This document shows, one piece after another, positions 1-5,006 of a stretch of 6,358 bases of DNA. A model generated the notes under the pieces. The model was given only the letters and a program-made list of their open reading frames with translations, was not told the DNA's origin and did not search any database. Positions within the stretch are counted from its first letter, which is position 1; each line of letters begins with the position of its first letter. The position numbers and the translations under genes were made by a program. This DNA is from an uncultured bacterium. Its GTDB lineage: Bacteria > Actinomycetota > Coriobacteriia > Coriobacteriales > Coriobacteriaceae. The stretch covers positions 1-6,358 of the forward strand of contig CAJMOP010000115.1 of the NCBI GenBank assembly GCA_905215115.1, written 5' to 3'.

Positions 1-311
1 CCAAGACCGGCACGTTCGACACCGGCGCCGCAGCGGTTGCGGCCGAAAAGCCCAAGACGAGCGGGCAGCCCAACGGTCTTTCCAACGCCGAGCGCCAGAA
101 GCTCCGCCGCGAGGTGAGCTCGCTCGAGCGCAAGATGGAGACGCAGCGCGCTCGCGTGGAGGAGGCCGAGGCTGCGATGGCTCAGGTCGATCCCACCAAC
201 TACACGGCGCTGGGCGAGCAGCAGGCAAAGATCGACGAGGCCCACGCCGCCATGGACGAGCTGGAGATGGCATGGCTCGAGGCGAGCGAAAAGCTCGAGG
301 GCGAGGAGTAG
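1..311 (+). CDS. ABC-F family ATP-binding protein, C-terminal fragment
   Basis: Partial gene: its beginning lies outside the window, and the reading frame is open from base 3 to the TAG at 309-311. About 102 residues are visible. The first 30 or so are a low-complexity linker rich in Ala, Lys, Gly and Pro. A charged helical stretch follows, beginning LSNAERQKLRREVSSLERKM and containing VDPTNYTALGEQQAKIDEA. This resembles the C-terminal coiled coil of Uup-like ABC-F proteins, where a linker after the second ATPase domain leads into an antiparallel coiled coil. ABC-F proteins are soluble ATPases that act on ribosomes or nucleic acid rather than in transport. No Walker or signature motif is present in this part, so the call rests on the tail alone. 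A GTG codon at 114 would give a 65-residue protein, but the frame continues upstream and this is not the true start. The HAD gene begins six bases after the stop, which suggests cotranscription. Confidence 0.7.
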   Translation, partial: KTGTFDTGAAAVAAEKPKTSGQPNGLSNAERQKLRREVSSLERKMETQRARVEEAEAAMAQVDPTNYTALGEQQAKIDEAHAAMDELEMAWLEASEKLEGEE

Positions 312-317
312 ACGAGG

Positions 318-1088
318 ATGATCAAAGCCGCGTTTTTCGATATCGACGGCACGCTGCTGAGCTTTAAGACGCACTGGATTCCGGCGTCGGCGCAGCGGGT
401 GCTCGATAGCTTTCACGAGCAGGGGATCGCATGCGTGATTGCTACGGGTCGCCCGACCTACCAGATGCCCGATTGGCTGTTCGACTTGGGTTGGGATGCG
501 TACATTACGCTTTCGGGCCAGCGCTGCTTTGATGCCGAGGGGGTTTACCGCAGCTGTCCGATTGACCCGGACGACGTTGCGGTGATCGTGGGCCAGGTGG
601 CCGAGGGGCGCTACGACTCGCTGTGCATGCAGGGCGAGAATTCGTTTGTGAACCGCCTGTCCGAGCGCGTGGTGACGGCTGGCAGTAACGCGGGGATTGT
701 CTACCATGAGGAGCCGTTTGAGCACGCCTTTGACGCGCCGGTCTACCAGTTTTGCGCCTTTGTTGATCCGGCCGACGAGCATATCGTGACCGATTCCGTG
801 TCGCATTCGCTCACTACGCGCTGGTGCGATCTGTTCTGCGATATTATTCCCGCTAACGGCGGCAAGGACCTGGGCGTGGCGGCGACGCTGGAGCGCTTGG
901 GCATCGACGCGAGCGAGGCGATCGCCTTTGGCGACGGCGAGAACGACCTGTCGATGTTCTCGGCCGTGGGCACAAGTGTGGCCATGGGCAACGCGCAGGA
1001 TACCGTGAAGGCCGCGGCGACCTACGTTACGACCGCCGTAGACGACGACGGCATTTACAACGCCGCCAAGCACTTTGGGCTACTGTAG
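318..1088 (+). CDS. Cof-type HAD family phosphatase
   Basis: 256 residues, normal length for the Cof/YidA group of cytoplasmic HAD hydrolases, which remove phosphate from sugar phosphates, nucleotides or cofactor intermediates. All four HAD motifs are visible: motif I DIDGT, with nucleophile D8 and acid/base D10; motif II around T43 in IATGR; motif III K183 in GGKDLG; and motif IV GDGEND, with Mg-binding D206 and D210. The region between motifs II and III, about residues 60-180, is the type-II cap that selects substrate, so the substrate cannot be read from the sequence. No signal peptide or membrane segment is seen. The ATG at 318 has a GAGGAG Shine-Dalgarno at 303-308, inside the end of the ABC-F gene and nine bases away, which supports both the start and translational coupling. 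Family assignment is firm; the exact reaction is unknown. Confidence 0.93.
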   Translation: MIKAAFFDIDGTLLSFKTHWIPASAQRVLDSFHEQGIACVIATGRPTYQMPDWLFDLGWDAYITLSGQRCFDAEGVYRSCPIDPDDVAVIVGQVAEGRYDSLCMQGENSFVNRLSERVVTAGSNAGIVYHEEPFEHAFDAPVYQFCAFVDPADEHIVTDSVSHSLTTRWCDLFCDIIPANGGKDLGVAATLERLGIDASEAIAFGDGENDLSMFSAVGTSVAMGNAQDTVKAAATYVTTAVDDDGIYNAAKHFGLL

Positions 1089-1093
1089 CTGCG

Positions 1094-1147
1094 GCCGGCA
1101 CTTAGGGACGTTCCTTTTCTGCCGGCAGCTGGGGACACTCCTTGCGG
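1094..1147 (+). repeat. Imperfect 27-bp intergenic tandem repeat
   Basis: Two adjacent 27-bp units (1094-1120 and 1121-1147) start with the same GCCGGCA and share GGGAC and TCCTT at matching positions, 18 of 27 bases in all. GCCGGCA at 1094-1100 can also pair with TGCCGGC at 1120-1126. The units sit immediately after the HAD stop codon. This looks like a small noncoding repeat element; whether it recurs elsewhere in the genome cannot be seen here. Confidence 0.6.
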
Positions 1148-1166
1148 GGCGTCCCCATTTTGTTTT
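1130..1166 (+). terminator. Probable rho-independent terminator after the HAD gene
   Basis: TGGGGAC at 1130-1136 pairs perfectly with GTCCCCA at 1151-1157 across a 14-base loop. A T-rich run, TTTTGTTTT, follows directly. Its position 40 bases after the HAD stop on the same strand fits termination of the ABC-F/HAD transcript. The stem is short at 7 bp and the loop is large, so efficiency is uncertain. Confidence 0.6.
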
Positions 1167-1190
1167 CGTCCCGCATGTTTTGTGAAACAC

Positions 1191-1256
1191 GGCTAACTTT
1201 TAGGCAAAGTAGTAAGACATGGGCAACTTTTGCGGTAAAGTAAATCAAGCAAAAGT
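1191..1256 (+). promoter_or_regulatory. Putative metal-regulator operator region upstream of the DtxR-type gene
   Basis: Two inverted repeats of the same kind lie here: ACTTT-N5-AAAGT at 1196-1210 and ACTTT-N6-AAAGT at 1226-1241, with left arms 30 bp apart, about three helical turns. ACTTTTGC at 1226-1233 also pairs with GCAAAAGT at 1249-1256. The heptamer GGCTAAC occurs at 1191-1197 and again at 1264-1270; it matches the central half of IdeR/DtxR boxes, which contain GGCTAAC. DtxR-family repressors often regulate their own promoters, so autoregulation is inferred. No convincing -35/-10 pair could be fixed. Confidence 0.45.
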
Positions 1257-1295
1257 ATCCAAAGGCTAACTAGAAGCCATCGCGAAAGGCGGCCC

Positions 1296-1673
1296 ATGGC
1301 CCTGCGTGAATCCGGAGAAGACTATCTCGAATCGATCTACGTTCTATCGGAACGTCAGGGCATCGTGCGCTCGATCGACGTTGCGGAGTACCTCGGCGTA
1401 ACCAAGGCGAGCGTTTCCAAGGCCATGGCGACGTTGGAAAGCAACGGCTATGTCGAAATGGGCAAGCGCGACGTTCATCTGACGGAGCGTGGTCTGGAGG
1501 TCGCTCGCCAAATGTGGGAGCGTCACTGCTTTTTCGTGGGGCTGCTGGAGGATGCGGGTGTTTCGGCTGAGGTCGCGTCGCAAGAGGGCTGCCACATGGA
1601 GCACTGCCTGAGCGAGGAAAGCTTTGAGAAGCTGAGGGCGATGCTGGGACGGGACAGCGACCGGGACCAGTAG
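1296..1673 (+). CDS. DtxR/MntR-family metal-dependent transcriptional repressor
   Basis: 125 residues: an N-terminal winged helix-turn-helix (about 5-68, with SIDVAEYLGVTKASVSKAM as the HTH) followed by the helical dimerisation and metal-binding domain. There is no C-terminal FeoA/SH3-like domain, as in short MntR-type members. Alignment by eye to MntR and DtxR places the metal ligands at D9, E12, H77, C99, E102 and H103 (motif EGCHMEH). D9 is the MntR-type residue (DtxR has Met10), whereas C99 is the DtxR-type residue (MntR has Glu99), so Mn versus Fe preference is open. The ATG at 1296 is preceded by AAAGG at 1285-1289. The gene appears monocistronic, preceded by repeated inverted motifs and followed by a long hairpin. 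Such proteins bind DNA when loaded with metal and repress uptake genes, or control efflux genes; targets other than itself are not visible in this window. Confidence 0.88.
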   Translation: MALRESGEDYLESIYVLSERQGIVRSIDVAEYLGVTKASVSKAMATLESNGYVEMGKRDVHLTERGLEVARQMWERHCFFVGLLEDAGVSAEVASQEGCHMEHCLSEESFEKLRAMLGRDSDRDQ

Positions 1674-1751
1674 CCCCGCCAACCAAGTCCAACTCAGACA
1701 AGGAACCCCGCCACCAAGCGATGCCCAAGAACCGCCAGCAACGTTACCGCA

Positions 1752-1881
1752 GGCCGGGACCGGGCTTGGTTTTTGAAAACACTCCGCAGACCAGAAGCGC
1801 CCCCGTTCGTAGCTCCGAAGGAGCAGAACGGGGGCGCTTCATTGGTCGAGGACGTTTTCAAAACCAAGCCCGGTCCCGGCC
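1752..1881. terminator. Long nested inverted repeat, likely bidirectional terminator between convergent genes
   Basis: Three helices nest around one centre. The outer arms are 1752-1780 and 1854-1881, complementary except for one extra T. The middle arms are 1794-1808 and 1826-1840, a perfect 15-bp match (GAAGCGCCCCCGTTC). The inner arms are GCTCC 1812-1816 and GGAGC 1820-1824 with a GAA loop. GACC 1789-1792 can also pair with GGTC 1844-1847. The element fills the gap between the DtxR-type gene (+) and the ATPase (-) and would fold the same way in either transcript. Each outer arm, read into its own strand's hairpin or out of it, carries GGGCTTGG followed by four or five T. An alternative smaller hairpin for the - transcript is GGTCCC 1872-1877 with GGGACC 1885-1890. 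The structure is certain from sequence; the terminator role is inferred from position. Confidence 0.75.
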
Positions 1882-1897
1882 GGAGGGACCACAGGCG

Positions 1898-3850
1898 CTA
1901 CAGGTTCTTGACACCCATCGCGCGCATGGCGTTCAGGATAGCGATGATCGCCACGCCTACGTCGCCAAAGACGGCAAGCCACATATTGGCGATACCCAGC
2001 GCTGCCAGCACAAGGATCAGCAGCTTAATGCCCAGCGCAAAGATTATGTTCTGCCAAACAATCGACATGGTCTTGCGCGCCACGCGGATCGCGCGGGAAA
2101 TGTTGGACGGCTTGTCGTCCAACAGCACCACGTCGGCGGCCTCGATCGCGGCGTCGGAGCCCATGGCGCCCATGGCAATGCCCACATCGGCGCGCGTAAG
2201 CACAGGAGCGTCGTTGATACCGTCGCCGACAAAGGCGAGCTTGCCCTTGCCACTTTCGGCCGCGAGTAGCGCCTCAACGCGCTCGACCTTGTCGCCCGGC
2301 AGGAGCTGCGCGTGGAACTCGTCGAGACCGAGTTGCTTGGCCACAGACGCTGCAACCTCCTCGCGGTCGCCCGTGAGCATGACGGTGCGGTTGATACCGG
2401 CGGCATGCAGGTCGCGAATCGTTTGCTCCGCATCGGCCTTAACGGTGTCTGCAATCACGATGTGGCCGGCGTACACGCCGTCAACGAGCACGTGGAGGAT
2501 CGTGCCGACAACCTCACAGTCCGGTGCTTCAACGCCGGCCGCGGCGAGCATCTTGGCGTTGCCAACGACGACGTGCTTGCCGTCGATGGTTGCCGTCACG
2601 CCGTGGCCCGCGTCGTTGGCGGAGTCGCTCACGCGCTTGGGGTCGACCTCGCCCTGGTAGGCGTCGCGCACGGACTGCGCGATGGGGTGATCGGAGAACG
2701 ACTCGGCAAGGGCTGCGACTTCGAGCAGCGACTGCTCGGTATAGCCAGCCTCGGGGTGCACCGCGACGACTGAGAACGTGCCGTTGGTGAGGGTGCCGGT
2801 TTTGTCGAAGACGATGGTGTCCACGTCGGCGAGCGTCTCGAGGTAGTTGGAGCCCTTGATGAGAACGCCCAGCTTGGACGCGCCGCCGATGCCGCCAAAG
2901 AAACTCAACGGTACGCTGATCACGAGGGCGCACGGGCAGCTGGCGACCAGGAAGGTCAGGCCGCGCAGGATCCAATCGGACCAAGCGCCAGTCACCAGGC
3001 CGCCGCCAAGCGCGAGCACCGCGGCAGCGCCAGTGACGGCGGGTGTGTAGACGCGGGCAAAGCGCGTGATGAAGTTCTCGGTGCGCGCCTTCTTTTCGCT
3101 GGCATTCTCCACGAGCTCCAGAACACGCGCGACGGTTGACTCGCCAAAGGGCTTGGTGGTGCGCACGTGGATGAGGCCCGTCATGTTGATGCAACCGCTG
3201 ATGATATCGTCGCCGGTCTTGGCCGGGCGGGGGACCGACTCGCCCGTGAGTGCGGCGGTGTCGAGCTGGGTTTCGCCCTCGACGATGACGCCGTCGATAG
3301 GCACGCGCTCGCCGGGCTTGACCACGATCACGGTGCCGACGGCGATGTCATCGGGAAAGACCTGTTCGAGTGTGCCGTCGGCTTGCTCGACGTTAGCGTA
3401 GTCGGGCGCGATGTTCATCATGGCACTGATCGACTTGCGGCTCTTGCCCACGGCGTATGCCTGGAACAACTCGCCGACCTGGTAGAACAGCATGACAGCG
3501 GCGCCTTCGGCCATGTGCGGGTCGGTGTCGGGGAAGAGCACCATGGCAAACGCGCCGATGGTCGCGACGGCCATGAGGAAGCTCTCGTCGAAGGCCTTGC
3601 CGCGGCGGATGTTATTGAATGCCTTTTGCAGTACGTCGTAGCCGGCAATCAAAAACGGCACGAGGAACAGCACAAAGCTGGCGTAGATGTTGCCGGGCTC
3701 CCCAAATGCGATAGTGAGGGCGCCGAGCTCGTCGAGGGCATAAACAACGGCAAAAATGCCCAGTGCTACCAGGATGCGGTTGCGCTTATGCCCAAGGGAC
3801 TCTTTCTTCTTGCGCTTCTTCTTTTTCTTTTTGGGATCGGCGGCTGTCAT
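1898..3850 (-). CDS. zntA: P1B-2-type heavy-metal (Zn/Cd/Pb) exporting P-type ATPase lacking its own HMA domain
   Basis: 650 residues, inner-membrane ATP-driven exporter. Visible motifs: actuator TGES 202-205; CPC metal site 305-307 in transmembrane helix 6; phosphorylation motif DKTGT 349-353 (D349); SDHPIA with the class-defining HP at 388-389; MLTGD 491-495; hinge GDGINDAP 542-549. Eight membrane helices can be placed at about 26-45, 54-72, 90-107, 112-130, 269-290, 294-320, 598-618 and 621-645. K609 and D630 in the last two helices match the Lys and Asp that mark Zn/Cd/Pb pumps (ZntA K693 and D714), and E127 fits the exit-path Glu, so zinc, cadmium or lead is favoured over copper. The usual N-terminal HMA domain is missing; residues 7-16 are a run of Lys with one Arg. 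The ATG at 3850 has GAGAGG at 3859-3864. The next gene upstream encodes a separate HMA protein, and an ArsR-type operator lies in the leader. Confidence 0.95.
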   Translation of the reverse strand: MTAADPKKKKKKRKKKESLGHKRNRILVALGIFAVVYALDELGALTIAFGEPGNIYASFVLFLVPFLIAGYDVLQKAFNNIRRGKAFDESFLMAVATIGAFAMVLFPDTDPHMAEGAAVMLFYQVGELFQAYAVGKSRKSISAMMNIAPDYANVEQADGTLEQVFPDDIAVGTVIVVKPGERVPIDGVIVEGETQLDTAALTGESVPRPAKTGDDIISGCINMTGLIHVRTTKPFGESTVARVLELVENASEKKARTENFITRFARVYTPAVTGAAAVLALGGGLVTGAWSDWILRGLTFLVASCPCALVISVPLSFFGGIGGASKLGVLIKGSNYLETLADVDTIVFDKTGTLTNGTFSVVAVHPEAGYTEQSLLEVAALAESFSDHPIAQSVRDAYQGEVDPKRVSDSANDAGHGVTATIDGKHVVVGNAKMLAAAGVEAPDCEVVGTILHVLVDGVYAGHIVIADTVKADAEQTIRDLHAAGINRTVMLTGDREEVAASVAKQLGLDEFHAQLLPGDKVERVEALLAAESGKGKLAFVGDGINDAPVLTRADVGIAMGAMGSDAAIEAADVVLLDDKPSNISRAIRVARKTMSIVWQNIIFALGIKLLILVLAALGIANMWLAVFGDVGVAIIAILNAMRAMGVKNL

Positions 3851-3872
3851 GATTCAAACCTCTCATTTGAGT

Positions 3873-3892
3873 TTATGAACACTCGCTCATAT
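3873..3892 (-). promoter_or_regulatory. ArsR/SmtB-type operator upstream of the ATPase gene (operator C)
   Basis: On the + strand the site reads TTATGAAC, then ACTC, then GCTCATAT, an imperfect palindrome. It is the same element as operators A and B at the arsR promoter and also keeps the adjoining AAT. It lies 23-42 bases upstream of the ATPase start and between the Shine-Dalgarno and an upstream hairpin, so a bound repressor would block entry into the ATPase gene. No clear -35/-10 hexamers could be assigned for a promoter here. Confidence 0.7.
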
Positions 3893-3907
3893 AATTTCGC
3901 GAGCAAA

Positions 3908-3926
3908 GGCCGCGGCAAGCGCGGCC
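3908..3926 (-). terminator. Hairpin between the HMA and ATPase genes (terminator or attenuator)
   Basis: GGCCGCG at 3908-3914 pairs perfectly with CGCGGCC at 3920-3926 over a five-base loop. In the - strand transcript the stem is followed by TTTGC, a weak U-run. It comes 24 bases after the HMA stop codon and just before operator C, so it may end or thin out the arsR-HMA transcript before the ATPase. The short U-run makes complete termination doubtful. Confidence 0.5.
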
Positions 3927-3949
3927 TCGCAGGTCAACGTATGCGCGGG

Positions 3950-4168
3950 TTAGAGAATGATCTCGCAGTCCGGCTCGGCGTCGGCGGTGAACTCAACGAC
4001 GCGGTCCAGGACCTCGTCGAACTTGGCGTCGTCGGCCTCGAGCGTCAGCTTCTGGGTCATAAAGTTGACCGAAACGGACTTGACGCCCTCGAGCTTGGCA
4101 AGTTCGTCCTGAAGCTCGCGCGCGCAGTTGGCGCAATCGATCTCGTCGAGCTTGAACTGCTTTTTCAT
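3950..4168 (-). CDS. Free-standing HMA heavy-metal-binding protein (metallochaperone-like)
   Basis: 72 residues, the size of one ferredoxin-like HMA (heavy-metal-associated) domain. The metal loop reads IDCANCA with C12 and C15. The Asp before the first Cys matches the DCxxC form of the ZntA N-terminal domain, where Asp helps bind Zn(II), whereas copper chaperones usually have MTCxxC. The rest follows the HMA plan: a helix (ARELQDELAKLEGV), a strand (KSVSVNF), a strand (QKLTLEAD), then a helix (FDEVLDRVVEF). The C-terminus adds an acidic tail with a third Cys, C68. The protein is cytoplasmic and strongly acidic. The ATG at 4166-4168 has AAGGAA at 4175-4180. It lies 63 bases after the ArsR-type gene and 99 bases before the ATPase, which lacks this domain, so it probably supplies or senses metal for the ATPase. 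Whether it docks on the pump is inference. Confidence 0.9.
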   Translation of the reverse strand: MKKQFKLDEIDCANCARELQDELAKLEGVKSVSVNFMTQKLTLEADDAKFDEVLDRVVEFTADAEPDCEIIL

Positions 4169-4231
4169 GGTGGGTTCCTTTCCCTGTGTTAGCGGTCTGG
4201 GTGCCGGCCGCGCTGATACCGTGGTTGATTG

Positions 4232-4597
4232 CTATTCGCAGATATGGCTCATGCCCTGGTTAAGCATGGTGTAGACGTGATCGTCGGCGAGCGAGTAGAG
4301 AATGTTGCGGCCGTCGCGGCGGAACTTGACCAGGTGCGACTGCTTAAGCGTGCGCAGCTGGTGCGATACTGCCGACTGCGAGGTTGCGGTCGCTTCGGCG
4401 ATGTCAGCCACGCAGAGCTCGCGGCCCATGAGGGCATAGAGGATCTTGATGCGTGTGGTGTCGCTGAAGACCTTGAACAGGTCGGCCAGGTCGTAGAGAA
4501 GCTCCTCGTCGGGAAGGTCCTCGGGCGAGCAGCTGGTGGGGATCACGGGCTCGGTGGCCTCGATGTCGGGTTTCGTTTCATCAACGCGGATGCTCAT
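4232..4597 (-). CDS. ArsR/SmtB-family zinc/cadmium-responsive repressor
   Basis: 121 residues. A 30-residue N-terminal extension precedes the winged helix-turn-helix, in which LADLFKVFSDTTRIKILYAL leads to the HTH ELCVADIAEATATSQSAVSHQLRTLK (about 60-85) and the beta wing VKFRRDGRNILYSL. The last helix carries D105-x-H107-(10)-H118-x2-E121, the same spacing and residues as the alpha-5 zinc site of SmtB (D104, H106, H117, E120). The CadC-type alpha-3 site is not complete: ELCVCD is ELCVAD here, leaving only C62, plus C23 in the N-terminal arm. Such repressors leave DNA when zinc or related metals bind. The ATG at 4595-4597 has AAAGGA at 4605-4610. The gene leads the HMA/ATPase cassette and sits directly behind two matching operators, so autorepression is very likely. 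Response to Zn is favoured; Cd, Co or Pb remain possible. Confidence 0.92.
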   Translation of the reverse strand: MSIRVDETKPDIEATEPVIPTSCSPEDLPDEELLYDLADLFKVFSDTTRIKILYALMGRELCVADIAEATATSQSAVSHQLRTLKQSHLVKFRRDGRNILYSLADDHVYTMLNQGMSHICE

Positions 4598-4611
4598 TGC
4601 AATATCCTTTC

Positions 4612-4631
4612 ATATGAACATGCGCTCATAT
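4612..4631 (-). promoter_or_regulatory. ArsR-type operator A in the arsR leader
   Basis: On the + strand: ATATGAAC, ATGC, GCTCATAT, the imperfect 20-bp palindrome typical of SmtB/CzrA-type sites. It abuts the Shine-Dalgarno of the regulator gene and falls just downstream of the predicted transcription start (near 4637). With flanking bases it is one arm of the perfect 24-bp inverted repeat 4611-4634/4644-4667. Confidence 0.8.
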
Positions 4632-4643
4632 AATTTACTTCCG

Positions 4644-4671
4644 ATTATATGAGCGCATGTTCATATGTCAA
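4644..4671 (-). promoter_or_regulatory. Near-consensus sigma-70-type promoter of the metal-resistance operon
   Basis: On the - strand, TTGACA (4666-4671) and TATAAT (4644-4649) are both perfect consensus hexamers, separated by 16 bases. Transcription would start near 4637 and give a leader of about 40 bases before the ArsR-type gene. The spacer is almost entirely operator B, so repressor binding would exclude RNA polymerase. Confidence 0.85.
4647..4666 (-). promoter_or_regulatory. ArsR-type operator B within the promoter spacer
   Basis: On the + strand: ATATGAGC, GCAT, GTTCATAT. It is the exact inverse of operator A, with centres 35 bp apart, and lies between the -35 and -10 hexamers of the arsR promoter. 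Similarity to operators A and C and its position make it the primary repression site. Confidence 0.82.
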
Positions 4672-4840
4672 TACAATTTACGTTAACTTCGATGACTGCT
4701 TGCCGCCTCTGCGATTTTCTGCGGGTTGGGAGACATCGACGCAATGCTCGCCAACATATTTCGAGATGTTCGGCCAGCATGCTAAGAAAGCCACCTTGAG
4801 AAGCATTAGGACTGTTCATATTTGTACTTTATCGTGTTAA
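4649..4840 (+). CDS. Doubtful 63-residue ORF divergent from the arsR-type gene
   Basis: The ATG lies inside operator B and no Shine-Dalgarno is evident, so translation is doubtful. It is listed because residues 33-43 (CSPTYFEMFGQ) closely resemble residues 13-23 (CPPTFFDLFGH) of the ORF on the opposite strand at 4806-5006. The product is Cys-rich (C4, C17, C33, C59, C63) with no recognised domain. It could be a relic or part of a repeated element rather than a gene. The two ORFs converge and overlap at 4806-4840. No function can be assigned. Confidence 0.2.
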   Translation: MSACSYVNTIYVNFDDCLPPLRFSAGWETSTQCSPTYFEMFGQHAKKATLRSIRTVHICTLSC

Positions 4841-4986
4841 ATACCGCGAGAATCAGTTCTTCCTCTACGGGAGTTCCTGCAGAATCAGTTTTATCTAAAG
4901 TTATATTGAGCATTGCTGCAGCCAATCTGGCACATCGGTGGCCGAATAAGTCGAAAAATGTAGGTGGACATCCGCAGAGATCGCCT
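4672..4986. other. AT-rich intergenic stretch without a firm gene
   Basis: This stretch is visibly richer in A and T than the metal genes to its left. Apart from the two weak converging small ORFs and the 32-bp inverted similarity they contain (4745-4776 and 4939-4970), nothing was recognised: no tRNA-like fold, no strong terminator for the leftward 402-residue gene and no insertion-sequence ends. Confidence 0.5.
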
Positions 4987-5006
4987 TTAGAAGAGCGAAT
5001 TCTCAA
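4806..5006 (-). CDS. Doubtful 66-residue ORF downstream of the endonuclease-domain gene
   Basis: It opens with TTG directly after an in-frame stop codon and overlaps the last 20 bases of the 402-residue gene; no Shine-Dalgarno is seen. An internal ATG at 4911-4913 would give only 35 residues. The sequence has a Cys/Phe-rich N-terminal part (CGCPPTFFDLFGHRCARLAA) and a charged C-terminal helix (VEEELILAVFNTIKYKYEQS). The first part resembles the opposite-strand ORF at 4649-4840. It may be a small protein translated by coupling, or the remnant of a larger one. Nothing points to a function. Confidence 0.25.
   Translation of the reverse strand: MRIRSSKGDLCGCPPTFFDLFGHRCARLAAAMLNITLDKTDSAGTPVEEELILAVFNTIKYKYEQS

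Noticed and set aside
1674..1718. Short direct repeat CCCCGCCAACCAAG / CCCCGCCACCAAG after the DtxR-type gene
   Set aside because: Two short C-rich copies 32 bp apart in a high-GC region, with no further unit; not enough to call an element.
1721..2269. 182-residue + strand ORF with AAGGAA upstream of its ATG
   Set aside because: It reads through the long hairpin and then antisense to the ATPase gene; the protein is low-complexity and Arg/His-rich, with no domain. The ATPase on the other strand is certain.
3167..4192. 341-residue + strand ORF opposite the ATPase start and HMA gene
   Set aside because: A shadow of the two - strand genes produced by high-GC codon use; it crosses two real genes and their operator and has no recognisable domain.
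4607..4634. Mirror-image promoter on the + strand using TATAAT at 4629-4634
   Set aside because: The -10 is only a consequence of the inverted repeat; the matching -35 (CTTTCA) fits at three of six positions and no convincing gene follows.
4814..4821. GTTCATAT, identical to an operator half-site
   Set aside because: No matching second half at the right distance and no gene start nearby; a single 8-mer in an AT-rich region can arise by chance.
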